Source: UBA7803 sp041686955
Lineage (GTDB): Bacteria > Pseudomonadota > Gammaproteobacteria > Pseudomonadales > Azotimanducaceae
NCBI GenBank assembly: GCA_041686955.1
Contig: JAWLCV010000051.1
Span: forward strand, 1 to 29,527
Length of the DNA stretch: 29,527 nt
Reading direction: 5' to 3'
The notes below the pieces were generated by a model. It was not told the origin of the DNA. It made no database searches and was given only the letters and a program-made list of their open reading frames with translations. Positions 1 to 7,393 of this stretch are shown one piece after another. The first letter of the stretch is position 1. Each line of letters starts with the position of its first letter. The translations under genes and the position numbers were made by a program.

Positions 1-126
1 AGGCACGGCGACGGCTCACCTGCCGCGAGCCGCACGACCTGCGCTTGACATGGCCGAACACCTCTGTTCTCATCAATCGCCGGGGAGGAAAGGGAGCCGC
101 AATCACCGCGCCCCCTTTTCGAGGGG

Positions 127-148
127 CGGCCGAGCGTACGCTCGGCCG
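127..148. terminator. Perfect 22-bp palindrome, terminator-like
   Basis: A perfect palindrome (CGGCCGAGC, loop GTAC, GCTCGGCCG) is followed on the plus strand by the T-rich stretch ACTTCTTT. This fits a rho-independent terminator for a rightward gene lying left of the window. It sits about 50 bases beyond the TetR stop codon and may also stop leftward transcripts, although no T-run follows on the minus strand. A second short hairpin (CCCC/GGGG around TTTTCGA) lies just before it at about 113-126. I see no supportable gene in bases 1-197. Confidence 0.6.
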
Positions 149-197
149 ACTTCTTTATGGCTCGCCGCTTTTCGCCCCATCCTTCGACCCTGCCGCC

Positions 198-869
198 CTA
201 CTCCCGCTCCCGGAACAATCGGCCCAGACGCTTGCCGGTTGCGATGAGCGTGCGCTGGATGAAGTCGTCCAGGCTCTCCTCCCGCGTGAACCCCGCCAGT
301 TGCCCTTCCAGCAGGAGCTGGGTGTAGCCGTGGACGTGACTCCAGCCGATGATAAGGTCCTCAACCAGATTCTCGTCCTGAATCCGGTCCAGCAGCTCGT
401 CCGGCTCGACGTCCGGCTCGCCCCGCTGGACGGTGACGCTGCCCATCATCTCCGCGAAGGTGCGCCGCGACGCCGACCGCAACGTCGGATTGCGGCGATT
501 CAGCAGATCCCAGCGAAACATGAGACGAAAGTGCGCCGGATTGCTGCGTGCGAATTCCACGTAGGTGCGGGTCATGGCGATGAAGCGCGCGTCGGGATCG
601 TCGCCCGCCTCGGCATGGGCGGACACCAGAGCATCCGTGAGGCGGTCGAAGCCCCGGGCCGCCACCTCGGACAGCAGCTCGGAGAGGTCCGCGAAGTGGT
701 GCTTGGGCGCCGCATGGGAGACCCCTGCCCGTCTCGCGCAGGCACGCAGGGTGAGCCCCTGCAGGCCCGCTTCGTGCAGCAGCTGCTCCGCCGCCGCGAG
801 CAGCGCCTCTCGCAGATCCCCATGATGGTATCCGGCTCGGGGACGCGGCTCCGGCACCATGCTGGTCAC
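198..869 (-). CDS. TetR/AcrR-family transcriptional regulator
   Basis: A 223-residue one-component repressor-type protein. The N-terminal helix-turn-helix is at about residues 17-63 and includes LRACARRAGVSHAAPKHHF, the usual TetR recognition-helix pattern. The C-terminal ligand-binding half (about 75-215) resembles the WHG-type TetR C-domain, judging by family knowledge and the segment YVEFARSNPAHFRLMF. The start chosen is GTG at 869, which overlaps the ileS stop as GTGA and has GGGAGG four to five bases upstream; ATG at 860 is the alternative. It is the distal gene of an ileS-tetR operon, so translation is probably coupled. The effector is unknown. Because it is co-transcribed with a type 2 IleRS, control of that synthetase or of a linked stress response is possible but is only inference. 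Confidence 0.85.
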   Translation of the reverse strand: MTSMVPEPRPRAGYHHGDLREALLAAAEQLLHEAGLQGLTLRACARRAGVSHAAPKHHFADLSELLSEVAARGFDRLTDALVSAHAEAGDDPDARFIAMTRTYVEFARSNPAHFRLMFRWDLLNRRNPTLRSASRRTFAEMMGSVTVQRGEPDVEPDELLDRIQDENLVEDLIIGWSHVHGYTQLLLEGQLAGFTREESLDDFIQRTLIATGKRLGRLFRERE

Positions 870-3800
870 GCGCCCTCCCGCGGCGTCACGGTGAAGCGGA
901 ACGGCCGCTCGTCGATGACCACCTCGACGCCGTCGGCGAGCTGCGCATCGGGCTCGAAGGTCACGGCGAGGGTCTCGCCGCTGATGTAGTCCGCGTGTTC
1001 CCGGGCCGCGCGCAGGAGCTCGTCGTCCCCCCAGTACCGGACGTCGATGCGATCCGCCACGTTCAGGGCCATGTCCTTGCGCCGGCGCTGAACGCGATTG
1101 ACCATCTCCCGGGCGTAGCCGCCGCGCACCAGCTCGTCGTCGAGACCGGTGTCCAGGTCGACGGCGATGTGCCCGTTCGATACCGTGTTGGTGCCGGAGC
1201 GCGGCTGCTGCAGCACCTGAATCTCGTCGCTGTCGAAGCGCTCGCCGTTCAGGGTCACCGAGCCCTCACGCTGCAGCTCGTCGATCTGCGCCGGCGTCAG
1301 CCCCTGAATCGCCTTCTGGAACTCCTTCATGCGCTTGCCCAGCCGCTTGCCGAGCACGGGGAAATTCGGCTTCGCCACCACCTCGATGTGGGCGGCCTCG
1401 TCGGTGTCGTAGCGCACCTCCAGCACGTTCAGCTCCGACTCGACGTAGCCTTCGAGCTGCTCGAGCTCGGCGAGCACCTCGCGGTCACGATGCACGACGG
1501 TGAGCGACCGCAGGGGTGTGCGCAGGCCGATCTTCACCTCCTCGCGCTTCTGTCGGCCCAGCAGCACCACCTGCTGCATCCGCTCCACGGCGCGTTCCAG
1601 CTCGGGACGCATCCACGGCGCTTCCGCCACGGGATAGTCGCACAGGTGCACCGAAGCGGGGCTCGCCGTTCCACCGCCCAGCGCACCCAGCTCGCGATAC
1701 ACGTGCTCCGCCAGAAACGGCGCGAAGGGAGCCATCACCTGACAGAGCTCGTACAGGGTCGTGTACAGGGTGCTGTACGCCGCGATCTTGTCCGCGGTGA
1801 TTTCCTCGCCCCAGTAGCGGGACCGGTTGAGGCGAATGTACCAGTTGGTGAGATCCTCGATGAAGTCGAAGAGCTGGGGCACCACGTTGTACAGCCGATA
1901 GGCCTCCATCTCCTCGGAGACCCGAGCCTTCAACGTCTGCAGCCGCGACAGGATCCAGTGGTCGAGCACGTTGTCTCCCACGTGCTGCCCCTTGTCGGGC
2001 GACCACTGATCGATTTCCGCGTAGGTCTTCAGGAACGAAAAGGCGTTGTACCAGGGCAGGAGCGCCCGCCGCGTCATGTCGCGGACGCCGGAATCGGCGA
2101 AGCGCTGCTCCTCGCCGCGCACCAGGCCGGAGTTGATCAGGTACAGGCGCAGCGCGTCGGCGCCGTAGCGCTCCATCAGCTCGTCGGGCGGCGTGTAGTT
2201 GCGCAGCCGCTTGGACATCTTCTTGCCGTCTTCGGCCATCACCATGCCGTTGACGATGACGTTGCGGAATGCCGGCTTCTCGAACAGGGCGGCCGCCAGC
2301 ACGGTGAGCGTGTAGAACCAGCCTCGCGTCTGATCCAGCCCTTCGGCGATGAACTCGGCAGGGAACCCGGCCTTGAACATCTCCTGGTTCTCGAACGGGT
2401 AGTGGAGCTGGGCATAGGGCATGGACCCGGACTCGAACCAGCAGTCCAGGACTTCCTCCACCCGACGGTAGGTCCCCTCCTCGCCCGGCAGCTCGAAGGT
2501 GAGCGGGTCGACGAACTCCCGGTGCAGGTCGTCCACCCGAACCCCGGTGTAGCGCTCCAGTTCCTCCACCGAGCCGATGCAGATCTCCCGGCCGGTCACG
2601 TCGTTGACCCAGATGGGGATGGGGGTGCCCCATACCCGGTTTCTCGATATGGACCAGTCGATGGCGCCGGCCAGCCAGTTGCCGAAACGGCCGTGCTTGA
2701 TGTGCTCGGGTACCCAGCGAATCTGCTCGTTGGCAGCGAGCAACCTGTCCTGGATCTTGGTCACGGCCACGTACCAGGACGGGATGGCCCGGTAGATCAG
2801 CGGTGTGTCCGAGCGGTAGCAGAACGGGTAGCTGTGCTGGATCACGTCCTGACGATAGAGCAGGCCCCGCTCCTTCAGGTTGCGGACGATGTCCTTGTCC
2901 GCGTCCTTCACGTACTGGCCGGCGAAGTCGGGCACCTCGTCGGTGAAGCGGCCGTGCAGGGTCACCGGGCAGGCGAACGCTTCGATTCCGGCACTCTTGA
3001 GCACCCGATAGTCGTCCTCGCCGAACGCCGGCGCCTGGTGCACCAGGCCAGTCCCGCTGTCGGTGGTGACGTAGTCGTCCATCACCACCTGGAATGCACC
3101 GAGCTCCGCCTGATCCTGGAAGTACGGAAACAGCGGACGGTAGCGTCGCCCCACCAGATCCCGGCCCTTCTTGCGCTCCTTGATCTCGAAACGGTCACCG
3201 TAGGCTTCGAGACGTGCCTCGGCCAGGTAGATGTCCTTGCCCGACTCCGGATCGTGAACCTTGACGTAATCGATGTCGGGACCCACGCAGATGCCCAGGT
3301 TGGACGGCAGGGTCCAGGGCGTGGTGGTCCAGGCGGCCAGGTAGGCGCCCTCGTCCTCGAGCTCGAAGAGCACCGTCACGGACGGATCCTGCACGTCCAT
3401 GTAATTCATGTTGGCTTCGAAGTTCGACAGCGGCGTGCCGAGAGCCGTGGACAAAGGCATGATCCGCACGCCCCGGTACACCAGCCCCCGGTCCCAGAGC
3501 TGCTTCACGACCCACCACACCGACTCCATGTACCACGGGTCCATGGTCTTGTAGTCGTGGTCGAAGTCCACCCAACGGCCGAGCCGGGTGATGGTGCGGC
3601 GCCACTCCGACACGTAACGCTGAACGATGGACCGGCACTGCTGGTTGTAGCCGGCGACCCCGAACTCCTCCACCGCCTGCTGGGCCGACATGTTGAGCTG
3701 CTTATCGATCTCGTGCTCGATGGGCAGCCCGTGGCAGTCCCAGCCGAAGCGCCGCATCACGTAGCGGCCCTTCATGGTCCAGTATCGGGGAACGATGTCC

Positions 3801-4000
3801 TTGATGGTGCTCGCGACGATGTGGCCGTGGTGAGGCAGCCCGGTGGCGAACGGCGGCCCATCGTAGAAGATGTAAGGCTTCTTGTCCTGAGTCTTGGCAA
3901 GGGTCTTCTGGAATACGTCTCCCGCCTCCCAGAAGCGCAGGACCTCGTGCTCCATGTCCACGAATGAGAAGGACGAGCCAGTTTGCGCTGGTTCAGCCAT
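866..4000 (-). CDS. ileS: Isoleucyl-tRNA synthetase, type 2 (eukaryote-like IleRS2)
   Basis: A cytoplasmic class Ia enzyme that charges tRNA-Ile with isoleucine. The 1044-residue length is longer than the roughly 940 residues of the common proteobacterial type. The signature GLPHHGHI places the HxGH motif at residues 57-60 in canonical order (HHGH), and the second motif is KMSKR at 594-598. The editing (CP1) insert lies between them and the anticodon-binding domain follows. The phrases YDGPPFATGLPHHGH and DGKKMSKRLRNYTPP are those of the eukaryote/archaea-like IleRS2 class, which is known to be poorly inhibited by mupirocin. No C-terminal Cys4 zinc finger is seen. The start is ATG 4000; the SD is weak, but a TACAAT -10 lies at 4030-4035. 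It is not in the usual ribF-ileS-lspA setting; tetR follows with a 4-base overlap. A second, type 1 ileS may exist elsewhere in the genome. Confidence 0.95.
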   Translation of the reverse strand: MAEPAQTGSSFSFVDMEHEVLRFWEAGDVFQKTLAKTQDKKPYIFYDGPPFATGLPHHGHIVASTIKDIVPRYWTMKGRYVMRRFGWDCHGLPIEHEIDKQLNMSAQQAVEEFGVAGYNQQCRSIVQRYVSEWRRTITRLGRWVDFDHDYKTMDPWYMESVWWVVKQLWDRGLVYRGVRIMPLSTALGTPLSNFEANMNYMDVQDPSVTVLFELEDEGAYLAAWTTTPWTLPSNLGICVGPDIDYVKVHDPESGKDIYLAEARLEAYGDRFEIKERKKGRDLVGRRYRPLFPYFQDQAELGAFQVVMDDYVTTDSGTGLVHQAPAFGEDDYRVLKSAGIEAFACPVTLHGRFTDEVPDFAGQYVKDADKDIVRNLKERGLLYRQDVIQHSYPFCYRSDTPLIYRAIPSWYVAVTKIQDRLLAANEQIRWVPEHIKHGRFGNWLAGAIDWSISRNRVWGTPIPIWVNDVTGREICIGSVEELERYTGVRVDDLHREFVDPLTFELPGEEGTYRRVEEVLDCWFESGSMPYAQLHYPFENQEMFKAGFPAEFIAEGLDQTRGWFYTLTVLAAALFEKPAFRNVIVNGMVMAEDGKKMSKRLRNYTPPDELMERYGADALRLYLINSGLVRGEEQRFADSGVRDMTRRALLPWYNAFSFLKTYAEIDQWSPDKGQHVGDNVLDHWILSRLQTLKARVSEEMEAYRLYNVVPQLFDFIEDLTNWYIRLNRSRYWGEEITADKIAAYSTLYTTLYELCQVMAPFAPFLAEHVYRELGALGGGTASPASVHLCDYPVAEAPWMRPELERAVERMQQVVLLGRQKREEVKIGLRTPLRSLTVVHRDREVLAELEQLEGYVESELNVLEVRYDTDEAAHIEVVAKPNFPVLGKRLGKRMKEFQKAIQGLTPAQIDELQREGSVTLNGERFDSDEIQVLQQPRSGTNTVSNGHIAVDLDTGLDDELVRGGYAREMVNRVQRRRKDMALNVADRIDVRYWGDDELLRAAREHADYISGETLAVTFEPDAQLADGVEVVIDERPFRFTVTPREGA

Positions 4001-4029
4001 GATTATGCAGGTTCTTCGAAAAGCGGCGC

Positions 4030-4035
4030 ATTGTA
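4030..4035 (-). promoter_or_regulatory. Candidate -10 element for ileS-tetR
   Basis: The minus strand reads TACAAT about 30 bases before the ileS ATG, which would give a leader of roughly 23 bases. I see no convincing -35 at 16-18 bases, so this is only a partial promoter match. The region is shared with the divergent oxidoreductase gene starting at 4118. Confidence 0.35.
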
Positions 4036-4117
4036 CCCCGAATCAGCGGGCGGTACGGACCGTCGGCACCTGCTATCGTTGCCGCCATCCAATGATTCAT
4101 CGGCAAGCGAGGCATCC

Positions 4118-5023
4118 ATGCAATTCGGCGCAGTCTTTCCACACAACGAGATCGGCACGGACCCGGGAGCCATCCGGGCATTCGCTCAGGGGGTGGAGGC
4201 CCTCGGCGCCACCCATCTGTTGATCTACGATCACGTGCTCGGCGCCGATCCGAACCGCCCGGGCGGCTGGAGGGGTCCGTACGACAAGGACGTGGCGTTC
4301 CACGAGCCCCTGACCACCTTCGCGTATCTCGCCGCGGTGACGGAGAAGCTGGAGCTGGTGACCACGGTGCTGATCCTGCCCCAGCGGCAGACGGCGCTGG
4401 TGGCCAAGCAGGCCGCGGAGGTGGCCATACTGTCCGGCGACCGCTTGCGTCTGGGCGTCGGCACCGGCTGGAATCAGGTGGAGTACGAGGCCCTGAACGA
4501 GGACTTCTCCACCCGGGGCCGCCGGCAGGCCGAGCAGGTGGAGCTGCTGCGGCGGCTGTGGAGCGAAGATACCTTCACCTTCCGCGGCGAGTTCCACAGC
4601 GTATCCGCGGCGGGGATCAAACCGCGCCCCCGCCGCCCCATCCCCATCTGGTTCGGCGGCTCGGCGCCTGCGCTGCTCGAGCGCTGTGCGCGCCTGGGCG
4701 ACGGCTGGATTCCCCTGATGGGAGCCAACGACGCCGCGCGGGCGTGCATCGACACCATCCGCCGGCACCGCGAGGCCCTGGGGCTCTCCATGGACGGCTT
4801 CGGCATCCAGGCCCAGGCGCAGTATCGGGGCGGCACCGCCGAGCGCTGGCTGAATCACGCCCGCCAGTGGCAGGCGCTCGGCGCCAGCCACCTGGCCATC
4901 GCCACCCACAACGCCGGGACCACCGATGTGGACGGCCACCTCGCGCGGGTGGCGGAGTACCTGAACGCCGTCGCGGAAATGGCCTCTGCGGCTTTCAGTC
5001 CGCCTCGTCCACGGCGCCCATGA
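4118..5023 (+). CDS. LLM-class flavin/F420-dependent oxidoreductase
   Basis: A 301-residue luciferase-like TIM-barrel oxidoreductase. The N-terminus MQFGAVFPHNEIG, the motif GVGTGWN (113-119) followed by VEYEAL, and RPIPIWFGG about two-thirds along match the subfamily usually annotated as probable F420-dependent (Rv2161c-like). ATG 4118 was chosen over an upstream in-frame start at 3983 because homology begins here and GCGAGG lies six to seven bases upstream. The cofactor (F420 or reduced FMN) and substrate cannot be told from sequence, and most gammaproteobacteria lack F420. The gene is divergent from ileS. Its last 29 bases overlap the 3' end of the convergent gene 4995-5630. Confidence 0.85.
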   Translation: MQFGAVFPHNEIGTDPGAIRAFAQGVEALGATHLLIYDHVLGADPNRPGGWRGPYDKDVAFHEPLTTFAYLAAVTEKLELVTTVLILPQRQTALVAKQAAEVAILSGDRLRLGVGTGWNQVEYEALNEDFSTRGRRQAEQVELLRRLWSEDTFTFRGEFHSVSAAGIKPRPRRPIPIWFGGSAPALLERCARLGDGWIPLMGANDAARACIDTIRRHREALGLSMDGFGIQAQAQYRGGTAERWLNHARQWQALGASHLAIATHNAGTTDVDGHLARVAEYLNAVAEMASAAFSPPRPRRP

Positions 5024-5630
5024 AGTCGCCGTGGTTGGCGGGCGCGGGCACCTCGAACACCCGCTCGGCCTCGTCGTCGTACTCCAGCTTGAGCGCGCGG
5101 CACATGGTGGCGTGCATCTCGTACATGCACACGACGTACGTCAGCTCGAGGATCTCCGGGTCCGACAGGTGCTGCTTGAGGGCGTCGAACAGGCCGTCCG
5201 GCGTCCGCCCGCCGTCCAGCACCAGACAATCCGTGTAGCCCAGCACCAGGCGCTCGAGCTCGTCGAAGCAGCCGGCCGCAGGCCAGTGCGGCACCGCCTG
5301 GATCTGCTCCTCCGTGAAGCCGAGCGAACGCATCGCCTTGCAGTGCTGGGAGAACACGAACTTGCTTCCGCGGGCGAAGCCGGCCCGGGCCTGCCCGAGC
5401 TCGCGCAGCTTGGGGTCCAGATCGCGCTTGGGGCTGCGGTAGAGGCGGAAGCCTGCAACCGCGTGATCGAAGCAGTCGGGCACCAGGGCGAACACCGTCC
5501 ACCAGTTGCCCGGCGTTCCCGTGTCGGTACCCGGCTCTGCCACCGGATCGCGGTCGCCGAACAGAAACTCGTACATCCGCTGGATGTGCTCCGGCGCGTC
5601 GTCCCGGCTGACCTGTCGCAATCTGGGCAT
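4995..5630 (-). CDS. Carboxymuconolactone decarboxylase / AhpD-like family protein
   Basis: A 211-residue, mostly helical protein of the CMD/AhpD-like fold. The core is LRELGQARAGFARGSKFVFSQHCKAMRSLGFTEEQI (about 76-110; conserved His96 and Cys97), followed by LVLGYTD, typical of this superfamily. The CxxC pair of true AhpD peroxidase partners is absent, so thiol peroxidase chemistry is unlikely; the substrate is unknown. ATG 5630 is well placed behind a promoter and an operator-like inverted repeat (5637-5660). The 3' end overlaps the convergent LLM oxidoreductase by 29 bases. Neighbouring LLM and CMD genes often occur in loci for breakdown of organic substrates, but nothing here identifies one. 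Confidence 0.8.
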   Translation of the reverse strand: MPRLRQVSRDDAPEHIQRMYEFLFGDRDPVAEPGTDTGTPGNWWTVFALVPDCFDHAVAGFRLYRSPKRDLDPKLRELGQARAGFARGSKFVFSQHCKAMRSLGFTEEQIQAVPHWPAAGCFDELERLVLGYTDCLVLDGGRTPDGLFDALKQHLSDPEILELTYVVCMYEMHATMCRALKLEYDDEAERVFEVPAPANHGDFMGAVDEAD

Positions 5631-5636
5631 GTGGCT

Positions 5637-5660
5637 GTCTCTTCAGAAAATGGAAGAGAC
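5637..5660. promoter_or_regulatory. Perfect 8-bp inverted repeat at the transcription start of the CMD-like gene
   Basis: GTCTCTTC and GAAGAGAC are separated by AGAAAATG. The repeat begins immediately downstream of the -10 (5661-5666) and ends six bases before the ATG at 5630, so it covers the predicted start site and the ribosome-binding region. That position is classic for a repressor operator; a 5'-UTR hairpin masking the RBS is the alternative. Confidence 0.55.
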
Positions 5661-5688
5661 ATTATGACTCGCCCGGGCCGGGCGACAA
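5661..5688 (-). promoter_or_regulatory. Sigma-70-type promoter of the CMD-like gene
   Basis: On the minus strand a TTGTCG -35 (5683-5688) is separated by 16 bases from a CATAAT -10 (5661-5666). Transcription would start near 5654, inside the inverted repeat. These are four of six and five of six matches to the consensus hexamers. Confidence 0.5.
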
Positions 5689-5710
5689 CCGGACGGGCGA
5701 GTCGGGCGGT

Positions 5711-5986
5711 TCAGCTCGCTTCGCTGAAGCCCGGGGCCAGCGGGCGCCCCATGACATAGGAATCCAGCACGAACTCCCGGATGACTGCCAACGCCTGCTC
5801 GCCATCGGCATGGCCGCGGAGCAACTCCCTGAGCATGCCGGCCTCGATCTCGGCTTCGAACTGGGAGTCGTACGGGCCCACTTCCACGCCCTCGCGGGTG
5901 TGGAAGAACCACTGCCCGTTGCTCAGGAACACCCGCTCGGAGCGGAACCAGGTCCGCGGGGTCTCGTTGGCTCGTGACGCCTTCAT
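5711..5986 (-). CDS. DUF6316 family protein
   Basis: A 91-residue protein with no signal peptide or membrane segment. The central segment RSERVFLSNGQWFFHTREG with GPYDSQFEAEIEA matches the small DUF6316 family of marine and halophilic gammaproteobacteria as I recall it; the function is unknown. ATG 5986 is the only reasonable start. The first 39 bases of the gene lie inside the 99-bp segment duplicated across the assembly gap, so a truncated second copy of its 5' end at 6147-6185 should not be counted as a gene. Its upstream promoter region is interrupted or blurred by the gap. Confidence 0.8.
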   Translation of the reverse strand: MKASRANETPRTWFRSERVFLSNGQWFFHTREGVEVGPYDSQFEAEIEAGMLRELLRGHADGEQALAVIREFVLDSYVMGRPLAPGFSEAS

Positions 5987-6046
5987 GGTCGTTTTCCGCA
6001 GGGTCGTGGATTCGAGTCTGGCCAGGCGGCGCGGGGGTGTCTGTAT
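5948..6046 (+). repeat. 99-bp direct repeat, left copy (assembly overlap)
   Basis: This segment, starting CCAGGTCCGCGGGG and ending GGTGTCTGTAT, is repeated base for base at 6147-6245 on the other side of the N run. Exact identity over 99 bases that ends precisely at the N run on this side and begins precisely after it on the other is the mark of two contigs sharing a k-mer-length overlap. Confidence 0.9.
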
Positions 6047-6146
6047 NNNNNNNNNNNNNNNNNNNNNNNNNNNNNNNNNNNNNNNNNNNNNNNNNNNNNN
6101 NNNNNNNNNNNNNNNNNNNNNNNNNNNNNNNNNNNNNNNNNNNNNN
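6047..6146. other. Scaffold gap of 100 N
   Basis: Exactly 100 N, the default placeholder for a gap of unknown size. Because both sides carry the same 99 bp, the real sequence may have no gap here and only one copy of the repeat. Confidence 0.98.
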
Positions 6147-6245
6147 CCAGGTCCGCGGGGTCTCGTTGGCTCGTGACGCCTTCATGGTCGTTTTCCGCAG
6201 GGTCGTGGATTCGAGTCTGGCCAGGCGGCGCGGGGGTGTCTGTAT
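6147..6245 (+). repeat. 99-bp direct repeat, right copy (assembly overlap)
   Basis: An exact copy of 5948-6046. It contains the first 13 codons of the DUF6316 gene (minus strand, 6147-6185), which run into the N gap. Unique sequence resumes at 6246 (GGTAGATGTTAACAAG). Confidence 0.9.
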
Positions 6246-6284
6246 GGTAGATGTTAACAAGTTATCAAAAGGGATGCTTGGCGC

Positions 6285-6452
6285 TATCCGCTGTCCGCTC
6301 TCCGCTTTCCGCTGGAAGCGTCGAGACTGCGATCAGCGATCAGCGATCAGCAAGAAGCGCTACGCCAGAAGCTGGCGGAGACCCTCTTGCCGAAAGCCGA
6401 CTGCCGACAGCCGACCGCCCTCCAGCGGATAGCGGAAAGCGGATAGCGGACA
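6285..6452. repeat. Degenerate heptanucleotide tandem-repeat block with inverted outer arms
   Basis: Four runs share a 7-base period. They are TNTCCGC x4 (6285-6312), GCGATCA x3 (6329-6349), GCCGANN x4 (6389-6416) and GCGGANA x4 (6425-6452). The first and last runs are near-reverse-complements: the 28-base arms agree at 24 positions and are flanked by matching CCA and GCGC. The block could therefore fold into a long imperfect hairpin. It fills most of the 312 bases between the gap and the gene at 6499, where no gene is visible. The two middle runs look like drifted versions of the same unit. Confidence 0.8.
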
Positions 6453-6498
6453 GCGCGTTTCTCCGGCAGAATCCGCCGATTTTGAGCGCCCACCGGTC

Positions 6499-7320
6499 AT
6501 GCGGCTGATCAGTTTCGATCCGTTCCGGACCCTGCGTCTGCCCGGGGTGAGCTACGTGAAGCCCGAGCGTTACCTCGAGCACGTGGACGCGCTGTGCGCG
6601 GCGGACTGGGTGCTGTTTCCCGAATACTGGCAGGTGAACGCCCTGGTCTACGCGCTGAAGGTGCGGATCTTTCCGAGTATCGCCAGCTATCACATCGGCC
6701 ACGACAAGATCGAGATCACCCGGGCCCTGGAGACCCGATGGCCCGAGCACCTGCCGAAGACCCTGATCCTTCCCAGCGTCCCGGAGCAGCGCGAGCGGGT
6801 GCTGGAGGAGCTCGGCCTGCCGCTGGTGGCCAAGGACGTGCGCAGCAGCGAGGGCCGGGGCGTGTGGCTCATCCGAAGCGAGCAGGAGTGGTACAGCTAC
6901 TGTGTCGCCCGCGACGTCCTCTACGCTCAGGAGTATCTGCCCATCGATCGTGACCTGCGCATCGTGGTCATCGGCCGCGGAGCGGTGGCCAGCTACTGGC
7001 GGCTGCAGCCCCCTGGCGGCTTCCTCAACAACGTGGCCGCCGGCGCCGAGCTCGCCTTCGACCCGGCGCCTGCAGCTGCCGTCGAGCTGGTCACCCGGAT
7101 CGCCCGAAAGCTCGGCGTCGACCACGCCGGCTTCGACGTGGCCATGGTGGGGAATCACCCCTACGTGCTGGAGTTCAACCGGCTGTTCGGAAACCAGGGC
7201 CTGATCGAGCAGGGTGTGCGCCCGGAGGCGCTCATCCACCGTTACCTGGCGTCCCGCTCGGGCGGCGGGCGGCCCCGCGGCGGCACCGGCCCCCGCAAGC
7301 GCCAGCGAACCGCCGCCTGA
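6499..7320 (+). CDS. RimK-like ATP-grasp family protein
   Basis: A 273-residue soluble protein with a RimK-type ATP-grasp fold. Visible elements are LPLVAKDVRSSEGRGVWL (about 108-124, nucleotide-binding Lys112), EYLPIDRDLRIVVIG (145-159), GGFLNNVAAGAE (173-184) and the Mg-binding strand VLEFNRLFG (223-231, Glu225 and Asn227). RimK-like ligases join an amino acid or peptide to a carboxylate, but some relatives have other substrates, so the product here is unknown. ATG 6499 has no clear Shine-Dalgarno; the heptamer-repeat block lies just upstream. The MFS gene follows 73 bases downstream on the same strand, so the two may be co-transcribed. The Arg/Gly-rich C-terminal tail (about 254-273) looks disordered. 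Confidence 0.8.
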   Translation: MRLISFDPFRTLRLPGVSYVKPERYLEHVDALCAADWVLFPEYWQVNALVYALKVRIFPSIASYHIGHDKIEITRALETRWPEHLPKTLILPSVPEQRERVLEELGLPLVAKDVRSSEGRGVWLIRSEQEWYSYCVARDVLYAQEYLPIDRDLRIVVIGRGAVASYWRLQPPGGFLNNVAAGAELAFDPAPAAAVELVTRIARKLGVDHAGFDVAMVGNHPYVLEFNRLFGNQGLIEQGVRPEALIHRYLASRSGGGRPRGGTGPRKRQRTAA

Positions 7321-7393
7321 GCGGGCCGCCGGCGCTTCGGCCTGCACGGCATCCCCGGTATCATCGCCGGCTCCTCCGCCACGAAATCCGCCC

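Noticed and set aside
45..73. A promoter with TTGACA at 45-50
   Set aside because: The -35 is perfect, but the hexamer at 17 bases (TCTCAT) is poor and no start codon or gene follows downstream.
45..989. A 314-codon plus-strand frame over the TetR gene
   Set aside because: It is antisense to a recognisable TetR protein and shows no domain.
995..3967. A 990-codon open frame antisense to ileS
   Set aside because: It is a shadow of the GC-rich ileS codons (Val/Leu/His/Gln-rich, no domain). The minus strand encodes a clear IleRS.
6001..6030. A tRNA-like TTCGAGT loop (GTGGATTCGAGTCTGGC)
   Set aside because: The flanking bases do not pair as a T-stem and no acceptor or anticodon arm is found.
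6147..6185. A second, truncated DUF6316 gene right of the gap
   Set aside because: It is the 5' end of the same gene duplicated by the assembly overlap.
6285..6452. A CRISPR array
   Set aside because: The repeats are 7 bases long, contiguous and without spacers.
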